Below, one piece after another: positions 1 through 6,714 of a stretch of DNA of 7,702 nucleotides. The stretch spans positions 1 through 7,702 of the forward strand of contig JBLRWS010000091.1 of NCBI GenBank assembly GCA_047921075.1, in the 5' to 3' direction. The position numbers and the translations under genes are program-made. This DNA comes from JBLRWS01 sp047921075. Lineage in GTDB: Bacteria > Bacteroidota > Rhodothermia > Balneolales > Balneolaceae. Positions within the stretch are counted from its first letter, which is position 1; every line of letters begins with the position of its first letter. A model generated the notes under the pieces. The model worked only from the letters and a program-made list of their open reading frames with translations, ran no database searches and was not told the DNA's origin.

Positions 1-2
1 CG

Positions 3-173
3 GCTTTTGAATCGGGACCGTTCAAAAGTACCATAAGGATCGCTGTAAATGTGATTTCAAATAATGAATTTCAGAATCTGCCATCTAAAATTAGCGATCA
101 TATGCAGGGTGACGTAATCTTCTCCAAAAGCATAACACGCAGGCTTGTCCATTACCCACTCGAATCAACATAG
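3..173 (+). CDS. C-terminal end of an unrecognised plus-strand protein (partial)
   Basis: A frame open from the left edge runs for 56 codons to a TAG stop at 171-173. The other two plus-strand frames hit stops within the first 64 bases, and the minus-strand frames are also interrupted. The encoded tail is mixed polar and hydrophobic, with no membrane segment, and ends in RRLVHYPLEST. I do not recognise the family. The stop lies just before the terminator hairpin of the nuo operon, so the two units would be convergent, which supports a real gene end. Against it, an open run of this length can occur by chance, and no T-tract follows the hairpin in the plus direction. The start and most of the gene would lie outside the window. 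Confidence 0.42.
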   Translation, partial: AFESGPFKSTIRIAVNVISNNEFQNLPSKISDHMQGDVIFSKSITRRLVHYPLEST

Positions 174-179
174 AACTAT

Positions 180-212
180 AAAAAAGGCTCATCCGAAAGA
201 ATCGAATGAGCC
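180..212 (-). terminator. Intrinsic (rho-independent) terminator of the nuo operon
   Basis: On the minus strand, GGCTCAT and ATGAGCC form a perfect 7-bp stem. It extends inward through a G-U pair and CGA/TCG to 11 bp, closing a TTCTT loop. Six T residues follow at once (A180-A185 on the plus strand). The hairpin begins 23 nt after the nuoH stop codon. In the plus direction the hairpin is preceded by A residues and not followed by a T-tract, so it should terminate mainly minus-strand transcripts. Confidence 0.9.
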
Positions 213-235
213 GGAAACAGATGTCTGCCGCCCTG

Positions 236-1234
236 CTATTGGAGGACGAAGAGAATACCCGCAAGTACAATAAAGTTGATGATACTAAGCGGTAGCAATC
301 GGCTCCATCCCAGTTTCATCACCTGATTGAACTTAAAGCGCGGAATGGTCCAGCGAACCCAGATAAACAGGAAGATGAAGAAGATGGTTTTGAGTGTAAA
401 TACACTCACATCCAGAATGCCTTTCACAAGAGGAGAGAGTTCCGGCAGCCAGTACCCGGCAAACGGCAGATGATAGCTTCCAAAGAAGAAGGTCACCATC
501 AGCATGGAGTTGATTACCACATGCATGTATTCGGCCAGGAAGAACATCCCGAATTTCATGGAGCTGTACTCGGTATGGAAACCGCCTACGAGCTCCTGTT
601 CGGCTTCAACAAGGTCAAAAGGCGTTCGGTTACTCTCGGCAAAGGCCGCAATAATGAAGATAATGGCCCCGATGGGATTCAGAAATACAAACCACCAGGT
701 TTCCTGTGCAAGGGCAACATCAACCACGCTGAGCGAGCCGACAAAAATAACCACCGAGGCGACTGCCATTCCGAGAGGAAGCTCGTAGCTGATCATCTGC
801 GCTGCTGCACGCAGGCCGCCAAGAAGCGAATATTTACTGTTTGATGACCACCCTGCAAGGGTAACGCCATACACACCCAGCGAAGCGACCGCCAGTAAAA
901 ACAGCACACCGGCGTTAATGTTGGTGGCATAAATACCATCCCCAAAAGGAATTACGGCCACCGTAAGCAACGCCGTTACAACCGGTATAACAGGAGCCAT
1001 GGTGTGCAAAAAGCGGTAGCTGTTGTTGGGGGTTACATCTTCCTTTAAAAGCAGTTTTACCACATCAGCCAGCGGCTGAAAGAGTCCCGCCGGCCCCACC
1101 CGGTTTGGCCCCACCCGGTTTTGGATAAAAGCAGCCACGCGGCGTTCGGCGTACACGGTTAAAGCTGCCGAGTTGAGCAGCATAAACAGTGCCGAGAACA
1201 TGATGATATAGGACGTAATGGTGATTTCAGCCAT
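236..1234 (-). CDS. nuoH: NADH-quinone oxidoreductase subunit H (NuoH / Nqo8 / ND1)
   Basis: NuoH is the membrane subunit that builds much of the quinone-access tunnel of complex I and joins the peripheral arm to the proton-pumping arm. The 332-residue product is of normal length, with about eight hydrophobic segments (near 7-27, 80-98, 108-128, 155-175, 183-200, 238-255, 275-295 and 313-331). Family signatures visible are ERRVAAFIQNRVGPNRVGP (30-48), the acidic loop AESNRTPFDLVEAEQELV (199-216) followed by GGFHTEYSSMKFGMFFLAEY (217-236), and RWTIPRFKFNQVMKLGW (294-310). I chose the ATG at 1232-1234. A TTG codon lies directly before it (1235-1237) and could add one residue. The gene starts 9 nt after the nuoG stop, has no visible Shine-Dalgarno sequence, and ends in TAG just before the terminator. 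Confidence 0.97.
   Translation of the reverse strand: MAEITITSYIIMFSALFMLLNSAALTVYAERRVAAFIQNRVGPNRVGPAGLFQPLADVVKLLLKEDVTPNNSYRFLHTMAPVIPVVTALLTVAVIPFGDGIYATNINAGVLFLLAVASLGVYGVTLAGWSSNSKYSLLGGLRAAAQMISYELPLGMAVASVVIFVGSLSVVDVALAQETWWFVFLNPIGAIIFIIAAFAESNRTPFDLVEAEQELVGGFHTEYSSMKFGMFFLAEYMHVVINSMLMVTFFFGSYHLPFAGYWLPELSPLVKGILDVSVFTLKTIFFIFLFIWVRWTIPRFKFNQVMKLGWSRLLPLSIINFIVLAGILFVLQ
1092..1121. repeat. Perfect 15-bp tandem duplication inside nuoH
   Basis: The unit GGCCCCACCCGGTTT (plus strand) occurs twice in direct succession. In the coding strand it encodes the doubled RVGPN-RVGP peptide of NuoH. A doubled motif of this kind (RxGPNRVGP) is normal for the family. What stands out is only that both copies use identical codons. 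Confidence 0.85.
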
Positions 1235-1243
1235 CAATATATG

Positions 1244-2974
1244 TTATGATTTTACAGTTTCTTTCGCATCACCGAGCAGGATGCCGGATTGTTCGTCCAT
1301 CGCCTTGTAGCTGACGTTGGCAAAGGCAGGGATGGTATCGGACAGTTCGTGCATAATTTCCCGGCCGGTCTCGTACCGGAGGTCCAGGCCGAGAGTGGAT
1401 GAAATTTCGCTCAGACACACCCAGAAAGGCATGCAATCTACTTTGTTCTCTTCAGTTATCCAGTTATCAAAACTGGTTCCGTATCGATCCAGGCGGCCTT
1501 CTGACATCTCAAGATCGAGCCGGCGATTGGTATATTTGGTCTCTTTCGCAGCTACGGTTCGCTGGATGCGTTGATCCACATTTACATAACTTGCTGCGTG
1601 TTCGGCGGCGGTTGTAATCGGGAGAACAAGGTTGGCGAGATCGCTGGTTGTTCCGCTGTTGGTCAAAAATGCGATGACGAAAGTGTTGGCGAGATCGTCG
1701 GCAGAGAGAACGTCGCGATCGGCCAGGCGATCGTTTAACAGGATGATCGTTTTGGCTTTGGCCGCACGTTTTTTCAGTTCAGAGGCGGTCAGCTCTTCCA
1801 TGCCAAGCAATCGGCATCCGTTGGTATTGGGTGCCTGATCATCACTTAATAAAAAGTCGTCGCCGGCTCCATCTATTACATGCGGTACAAAAACCGGATT
1901 GGATCCGCCAAGCAGGTTGGCAAATGTAATAAGGGTGTAATTTTCTTCAACAGAAGCGTGCGGACTGCCGATAAAGAGTACATCACCGGCTTTGGTCTGT
2001 TCGAGCTGCTCGGCGGCTGTGGCAATGGCGTTGTTCCACGAAGAGTTTACCTGCTCGTCATCAAGCTTTTGCAACGGACGCTGCACTCTGTTCTCATTGA
2101 AAATCTTGTACGCTTCACGGCCTACATCCGGCATCCAGTGGCCGTTCACCGCTTCGTTAAAACGCGGGGTGATTCGAAGCACGAGATTGTCGCGGGTCCA
2201 CAGGTCAATATTGCATCCCTTGCCGTTCGAAATGTCGATACTTGGCGTTTGGTTCATCTCCCATACGCGGGCTTTAAACCGAAAATCGGCAGATGTAAGA
2301 GCCCCTACAGGACAAATGTCGACGGTATTCAGGGAATAAGCGTCGTCAAATTCGCGGCCCGGTGCGGTCATCGGATAGTTCTTATCGCCTCGGGAAACAA
2401 TAGTCAGTTGGTGCGATTCGCTGATTTCATCGGTAAACCGCACACAGCGTGTACAGTTGATGCAGCGTTCGGCATCGAGCACAACACGGGGCCCGAGCTG
2501 AATTCGTTTGGGCTTATGTACTTTTTTAACCTCGAACCGGCTTCCTTCGGGCCCGTATTTATAGGTCTGAATCTGCAGGGGGCACTCGCCGGCCTGATCA
2601 CAAATCGGGCAATCGAGCGGATGGTTTGCCAGAATAAATTCCAGTGTATCTTTTTGTGCCCGCTTTACGAGATCATCGGTTTCCTGCGTGTGCACCACCA
2701 TGCCGTCGGAGAGCTTGGTGTTGCAGGATGTTTGAAGCTTTGGAAACCATCGAATAACCCGTTCCCCGTTTTCATCAAGTTCAAACTCTCCGGTTTCCCG
2801 GTCCTGTACAGGCATACCCACTTTTACCATACACTGCCGACAGTTGGCCGGAGCCGACATGGACGGATGGTAGCAGAAAAATGGTACTTCTTTCCCCTGA
2901 TCCAGGATAAACTGAAGAAGCTGATGATCTCCTTCGTACTCGTATCGTTTTCCGTCTATAAATACTTCAGGCAT
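1244..2974 (-). CDS. nuoG: NADH-quinone oxidoreductase subunit G (NuoG / Nqo3), compact form
   Basis: NuoG is the large Fe-S subunit of the NADH-dehydrogenase module and passes electrons from NuoF towards NuoI and NuoB. An N-terminal 2Fe-2S ferredoxin fold carries C34, C45, C48 and C84 (N1b). Next come H118, C122, C125 and C131 (the His-ligated N5), then C171, C174, C177 and C221 (N4). The N7 site is lost: only C254 remains, with D247, N250 and P282 at the other aligned positions. The remainder is a reduced molybdopterin-oxidoreductase-like domain, ending in a recognisable ANLVLPITTAAEHAASYVN stretch (447-465). At 576 residues it is much shorter than the roughly 690-900 usual in the family, although the frame is intact. 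The start is ATG 2972-2974, 82 nt after nuoF, with no Shine-Dalgarno sequence. No frameshift is seen, so the short length appears natural. Confidence 0.95.
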   Translation of the reverse strand: MPEVFIDGKRYEYEGDHQLLQFILDQGKEVPFFCYHPSMSAPANCRQCMVKVGMPVQDRETGEFELDENGERVIRWFPKLQTSCNTKLSDGMVVHTQETDDLVKRAQKDTLEFILANHPLDCPICDQAGECPLQIQTYKYGPEGSRFEVKKVHKPKRIQLGPRVVLDAERCINCTRCVRFTDEISESHQLTIVSRGDKNYPMTAPGREFDDAYSLNTVDICPVGALTSADFRFKARVWEMNQTPSIDISNGKGCNIDLWTRDNLVLRITPRFNEAVNGHWMPDVGREAYKIFNENRVQRPLQKLDDEQVNSSWNNAIATAAEQLEQTKAGDVLFIGSPHASVEENYTLITFANLLGGSNPVFVPHVIDGAGDDFLLSDDQAPNTNGCRLLGMEELTASELKKRAAKAKTIILLNDRLADRDVLSADDLANTFVIAFLTNSGTTSDLANLVLPITTAAEHAASYVNVDQRIQRTVAAKETKYTNRRLDLEMSEGRLDRYGTSFDNWITEENKVDCMPFWVCLSEISSTLGLDLRYETGREIMHELSDTIPAFANVSYKAMDEQSGILLGDAKETVKS

Positions 2975-3027
2975 TGTTGGAAAGGGTTAAATAAACGTGG
3001 TTAAAATAATCAATATGTGGTTTTCGG

Positions 3028-3043
3028 CTCATCGTCAGACGAG
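3028..3043 (-). other. Small stem-loop in the nuoF-nuoG gap
   Basis: On the minus strand CTCGTC and GATGAG pair as a 6-bp stem with one G-U pair around a TGAC tetraloop. It starts 14 nt past the nuoF stop and lies 53 nt before the nuoG ATG. No T-run follows, so it is not a standard terminator. It could be an mRNA processing or stability element, or chance. The rest of the 82-nt gap (2975-3056) is AT-rich, with a GGTTAAA direct repeat on the plus strand, and shows no convincing promoter. Confidence 0.35.
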
Positions 3044-3056
3044 TGTGTGCAGTTGT

Positions 3057-4352
3057 TTACGCGATTGCGTGTACAGATTTTTTACATACAGCTTCAAATT
3101 CATCCCGGAATCGGGTAATGGTATGGCGAACAGGCCATGCGGCGGCATCGGCCAGTGCACAGATTGTTCGGCCTTCCATCTGTGTGGTAATATCGAGAAG
3201 GAGATCGAGATCTTTAATTTCGCCTTCACCGTTTTTAATCCGTAATAGAATTTTTTCGAGCCATCCGGTACCGTCGCGGCAAGGAGTACACTGCCCGCAC
3301 GATTCGTGGTGATAGAAATGGGCAATTCGCCAGAGCAAATCTACCATGTCGGTGTCTTCATCCAGAACCAGCGTGCCGGCTGTGCCCAGCATGGTGCCAA
3401 CTTCGCGGAGCGAATCACTATCCATGGTCACTCCATCAAGCTGATCGGCCCGTACAATGGGAGTTGATGAACCGCCGGGGATAACCGCTTTCAGCTTCTT
3501 GCCGCCGCGAACACCTTGTGCTACCTCTTCAATAAGCTGCAACACCGGAATACCGGTTGGGAGTTCGTACACACCGGGACGGTTCACATGGCCTGAAATG
3601 CCAAAAAGCAGCGGTCCCGGATGATTTTCTGCACCAATTCCTTTAAACCAATCGGCGCCGTTTTTGATCACAAGCGGCACGTTGGCCAGCGTTTCAATAT
3701 TGTTGATGGTTGTGGGGCGTCCCCATAATCCTTTTTGAGCCGGGAATGGCGGTTTTACACGCGGATATCCTCGCTTCCCTTCCAGCGATTCGAGCATGGA
3801 GGTCTCTTCTCCACAGATATAGGCGCCCGCACCGTAGGTAACATACAGATCGACATCATACCCCGATCCGCAAATGTTTTTCCCAATAAAGCCTGCATCA
3901 TAGGCATCCTGCACGGCTTTTTCGAACATGCGTACAAAGTCGAGATACTCTCCCCGAATGTATACATAAATAGTGGTTACCTCCATCGCATAGGCGGCAA
4001 TCAATGCCCCCTCAATAAACAGATGGGGGTTGTATTCAAAAATTTTCCGGTCTTTAAAGGTGCCCGGCTCCGATTCGTCTCCATTGCAGGCCAGATATCG
4101 CGGGCCGCCATCAGCGGGAGGCATAAACGACCATTTCAATCCCGCATTAAAACCGGCACCGCCGCGCCCGCGGATGTTCGCTGCTTTTACTTCCTCCACA
4201 ACGCTCTTGGGCCCGTCCCACTTCCCGCTCTTGGTCACAACCTCTTTCAGAGAGTCGTAGCCGCCGTGTTTACGGTACACGTCCAGTTTATGATAATCCT
4301 TAATCTTTGGAATCAGTACCGGTTCGTAATCTTTCCAGTTTATCGCGCTCAT
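3057..4352 (-). CDS. nuoF: NADH-quinone oxidoreductase subunit F (NuoF / Nqo1), NADH- and FMN-binding
   Basis: NuoF is the entry point of complex I. It oxidises NADH, holds FMN, and passes electrons to cluster N3. The FMN/NADH glycine-rich motif RGRGGAGF is at 61-68, followed by GLKWSF. The second nucleotide-binding motif, GAGAYICGEETSMLESLEG, is at 174-192. The N3 4Fe-4S cluster ligands are C352, C355 and C358 in SCGQCTPCRDG, plus C398 in RTICAL. The length of 431 residues is normal. The start is ATG 4350-4352, 6 nt after the nuoE stop. No Shine-Dalgarno sequence is visible, so translation is probably coupled to nuoE. It works at the tip of the cytoplasmic arm with NuoE and NuoG. The stop is TAA. 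Confidence 0.98.
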   Translation of the reverse strand: MSAINWKDYEPVLIPKIKDYHKLDVYRKHGGYDSLKEVVTKSGKWDGPKSVVEEVKAANIRGRGGAGFNAGLKWSFMPPADGGPRYLACNGDESEPGTFKDRKIFEYNPHLFIEGALIAAYAMEVTTIYVYIRGEYLDFVRMFEKAVQDAYDAGFIGKNICGSGYDVDLYVTYGAGAYICGEETSMLESLEGKRGYPRVKPPFPAQKGLWGRPTTINNIETLANVPLVIKNGADWFKGIGAENHPGPLLFGISGHVNRPGVYELPTGIPVLQLIEEVAQGVRGGKKLKAVIPGGSSTPIVRADQLDGVTMDSDSLREVGTMLGTAGTLVLDEDTDMVDLLWRIAHFYHHESCGQCTPCRDGTGWLEKILLRIKNGEGEIKDLDLLLDITTQMEGRTICALADAAAWPVRHTITRFRDEFEAVCKKSVHAIA

Positions 4353-4358
4353 GACAGC

Positions 4359-4892
4359 TTACTTATCTTCTTTCAAAAGGGGCATTTCCATTCGTTCGTA
4401 TGCCGGCTCGCCACCGTTACGAAGGGTCTCAATCAGCTGGTCAACTTTTTCGGGCGTCAGATGGTTTACATATCGGCCGTTTGTTACCTGAAGCATCGGT
4501 GCGTATCCGCACGCCCCAAGGCACTCAACCTGTTGCAGAGAGAACAATCCGTCTTCGGTTGTTTCGCCTGCTTTAATTCCCAGCTTTTCTTCAATGTAAT
4601 GGAGAATATCGTATCCGCCACACATCTGGCAGCTAAAGCTGGTGCAAACATCCAGTACGTGTTTGCCCATCTCTTCTTTGTAATACTGTGTATAGAACGT
4701 TGCCACGCCGTGTACATGCGCTTCCGGCAGGCCCAGTGTTTCGGCAACGAGGCGTTGCACCTCACTGTTTACATGGCCAAAGCGATCCTGAGCAACCCAC
4801 AAAACCGGCAGTGTCGCCGCTTTTACGGTTGGAAATTTCGCTTTAACTGTTTCAATTCGTTTGAGATCGTCCTCAGTAAATGTGTAATCCAT
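4359..4892 (-). CDS. nuoE: NADH-quinone oxidoreductase subunit E (NuoE / Nqo2), 2Fe-2S thioredoxin-like
   Basis: NuoE binds the 2Fe-2S cluster N1a beside the FMN of NuoF and is a structural partner of that subunit. The 177-residue product has the family pattern: an N-terminal helical part (about 1-75) and a thioredoxin-like domain with ligands C83 and C88 (VCTSFSC), then C124 and C128 (VECLGACGYAP). The ligand spacing is that of the family. An extra cysteine, C91, lies just after the first pair. A short C-terminal tail (from about 160) is charged and poorly conserved. The start is ATG 4890-4892, 4 nt after the nuoD stop. An AAAGG overlaps that stop but is too close to the ATG to be a good ribosome binding site. 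It lies between nuoD and nuoF, as expected. Confidence 0.97.
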   Translation of the reverse strand: MDYTFTEDDLKRIETVKAKFPTVKAATLPVLWVAQDRFGHVNSEVQRLVAETLGLPEAHVHGVATFYTQYYKEEMGKHVLDVCTSFSCQMCGGYDILHYIEEKLGIKAGETTEDGLFSLQQVECLGACGYAPMLQVTNGRYVNHLTPEKVDQLIETLRNGGEPAYERMEMPLLKEDK

Positions 4893-4896
4893 ACCT

Positions 4897-6189
4897 TTAT
4901 TTATCCGCTTCGCCCATTACAGGATCCACACCGCCAATAATAACAACGGTGTCTGCTACCATTTCGCCGTCCAGAATATTTTCAAGTACCTGAAGGTTAT
5001 CAAAAGAGGGTGCGTTGATTTTCAGCCTCCATGGATGGCCGGTTCCGTCACTTTGAATAAAATAGCCCAGTTCGCCTTTTGGCGATTCGACAGCGTGATA
5101 CGCTTCGGCACCTTCGGGGGGGCAGATTCCCGTATCGGTCATCATGAAATCGTGAATCATCCCTTCCATGGAGTAGTAAACCTCGTCCTTGGAGGGGTAG
5201 GCCTGTTTTGCATTATCGGTTCGCACCGGCCCTTTTGGAAGTTTCTCGAGGCATTGCTTGATGATGCGGATGCTTTCGCTCATCTCTTCCATGCGCACAA
5301 AGTAGCGGGCCAGGTTGTCGCCCTCAAGCCGGGTGGGAATATCAAATTCTACATCGCTGTAGCGTGCGTACGGAGCAAATTTTCGGATGTCGTAGCCGTA
5401 GCCTGACGCCCGCAAAACCGGGCCGGTTGCACCGAGCTGGAGTGCATCTTCGGTTTTAAGAACACCAACCGCCTCATTTCTGTCGATGAAAATGCGGTTT
5501 CGATCCAGAAGTTTGTGATAATCGCGCAGCTCGTTGGGAAAGGTGTCTACAAACTCTTTGATGGCTCCGGTGGCTTCGTCGGTCAAATCGTTGGCAACAC
5601 CACCAATTCGCGCATGCGATACAGTAAAACGATGGCCGGCAATACGGTCCATCACGTCATAAATTTTTTCGCGCTCTTTAAAGGTCCAGATAAAGAACGA
5701 TATAGCACCGGCATCCATCACCATGGTGCCCAGCCACAGAAGGTGGGAGGAGATCCGCGCCAGCTCACATCCGATCATGCGGATGTAATGGGCACGCTCC
5801 GGCACTTCAACGGAAGCAATTTTTTCGACAGCAATGCAGAGCGCTACATTGTTGCTGTAAGGGGAGAGGTAATCCATGCGGTCGGTGTACGGCATGAATT
5901 CCTGATATGTTTTGTTCTCAGCGATCTTTTCCACACCGCGATGGAGATACCCGATATCGAGCTTGCTCTTTTCGATGGTTTCACCGTCCAGCTGTAACAC
6001 CAGCCGCAGTACACCGTGCGTTGCGGGGTGCTGTGGACCCATGTTCAGGACCATTTTTGCGGTAAGCGGATCGCCGTCGTCCATCTCTTCGATGGTTGTG
6101 TGCTTATCTTCAAGGCTTTGATACAGCTTTTGCTGATGCTCCTTAAAGAAGGTGGCGTTCACTTTCGATTGTATATCAGTTAATTTCAT
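4897..6189 (-). CDS. nuoD: NADH-quinone oxidoreductase subunit D (NuoD / Nqo4, 49-kDa)
   Basis: NuoD, a relative of the large subunit of NiFe hydrogenases, forms the quinone-reduction site with NuoB. GPQHPATHGVLRLVLQLDGE (51-70) carries H58, and TDRMDYLSP (102-110) carries Y107. These match the histidine-tyrosine pair known to contact the quinone head group, and their 49-residue spacing is that of the family. Further signatures are YLHRGVEKIAE (81-91) and the C-terminal DPVMGEADK. There are no NiFe-binding cysteine pairs, as expected for complex I. The length of 430 residues is normal. Unlike in E. coli, it is not fused to NuoC. The first 40 residues or so form a charged, less conserved extension. 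The start is ATG 6187-6189, 6 nt after the nuoC stop, with no Shine-Dalgarno sequence. The junction sequence resembles that of nuoE-nuoF. Confidence 0.98.
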   Translation of the reverse strand: MKLTDIQSKVNATFFKEHQQKLYQSLEDKHTTIEEMDDGDPLTAKMVLNMGPQHPATHGVLRLVLQLDGETIEKSKLDIGYLHRGVEKIAENKTYQEFMPYTDRMDYLSPYSNNVALCIAVEKIASVEVPERAHYIRMIGCELARISSHLLWLGTMVMDAGAISFFIWTFKEREKIYDVMDRIAGHRFTVSHARIGGVANDLTDEATGAIKEFVDTFPNELRDYHKLLDRNRIFIDRNEAVGVLKTEDALQLGATGPVLRASGYGYDIRKFAPYARYSDVEFDIPTRLEGDNLARYFVRMEEMSESIRIIKQCLEKLPKGPVRTDNAKQAYPSKDEVYYSMEGMIHDFMMTDTGICPPEGAEAYHAVESPKGELGYFIQSDGTGHPWRLKINAPSFDNLQVLENILDGEMVADTVVIIGGVDPVMGEADK

Positions 6190-6195
6190 AACAGC

Positions 6196-6711
6196 TTACG
6201 ACTCTGTGTCGGGGGTGGTGTTGGGCAGCTCAATCGATCCGGGAATTCCCAGCAACGGAAACTCTTTGCGCATCGGGTAATATTGAAAGTCTTCCGGGAG
6301 GAAAATCCGGCGCAGATCGGGGTGGTTGGTAAAGTGCACGCCAAACATGTCGTAAACTTCACGCTCTTTCCAGTCGGCACTTCGCCAGATGCCGGTTACC
6401 GATTCCAGTTCGGGTTGCTCTTCCTCGCAGCGCACCTTTAGGAACAGACGAACCTGATCTTTCAGATTTACGACGTTGTAAATCACTTCAAAGCGCTCAT
6501 CAGAGGTGTATCGGTCGGTGCCGATAATATCACTGAGATAAATATATCCCTGCTTCTCCTTCAAAAAACGGCACACATCAAGCAGTGCATCGGCTTCGAT
6601 GCGAACAAATGTATCACCGGATGATTGATAGACTTCGATCAGCGGATCGGAAAAAGAGTCCGTAAGTGCATCGACGGTTCGTTGTAGTGATTCGGATAGT
6701 TCTAAACTCAT
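6196..6711 (-). CDS. nuoC: NADH-quinone oxidoreductase subunit C (NuoC / Nqo5, 30-kDa)
   Basis: NuoC is a cofactor-free subunit of the connecting arm that binds NuoD and supports the quinone module. The 30-kDa subunit signature is clear: ADWKEREVYDMFGVHFTNHP (112-131) followed by DLRRIFLPEDF. The domain before it (about 35-100) has the usual alternating beta and alpha pattern. At 171 residues it is a compact, stand-alone form. After the signature the chain ends quickly in a low-complexity tail (about 160-171). The start is ATG 6709-6711, 3 nt after the nuoB TGA stop, which points to translational coupling. No Shine-Dalgarno sequence is visible. Confidence 0.97.
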   Translation of the reverse strand: MSLELSESLQRTVDALTDSFSDPLIEVYQSSGDTFVRIEADALLDVCRFLKEKQGYIYLSDIIGTDRYTSDERFEVIYNVVNLKDQVRLFLKVRCEEEQPELESVTGIWRSADWKEREVYDMFGVHFTNHPDLRRIFLPEDFQYYPMRKEFPLLGIPGSIELPNTTPDTES

Positions 6712-6714
6712 GGA

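Noticed and set aside
1..34. Possible minus-strand start (ATG at 32-34) of a gene continuing left, such as nuoI
   Set aside because: Only 11 codons are visible (MVLLNGPDSKA). They do not resemble NuoI, and a strong terminator separates them from nuoH.
180..212. Bidirectional terminator serving the plus-strand gene as well
   Set aside because: The plus-direction hairpin is followed by GGAAACAG and not by a T-tract, so it is supported only for the minus strand.
470..844. Plus-strand open frames opposite nuoH
   Set aside because: Two overlapping antisense frames cover the same region of a clear nuoH. Their His- and Lys-rich translations match no family.
1880..3004. Long plus-strand open frame (374 codons) opposite nuoG
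   Set aside because: It lies wholly antisense to a clear nuoG, its translation shows no recognisable domain, and it is explained by the codon pattern of the opposite strand.
3735..4940. Long plus-strand open frame (401 codons) opposite nuoF and nuoE
   Set aside because: It is antisense across two well-supported genes and their junction, has a Phe/His/Cys-rich composition typical of a shadow frame, and shows no family motif.
5515..5997. Plus-strand open frame (160 codons) opposite nuoD
   Set aside because: It is antisense to highly conserved NuoD sequence, with no start signal and no recognisable product.
6196..6711. NuoC-NuoD fusion or frameshifted fusion
   Set aside because: nuoC ends in TAA with a 6-nt gap to a good nuoD ATG. 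Separate genes are the common arrangement outside enterics.
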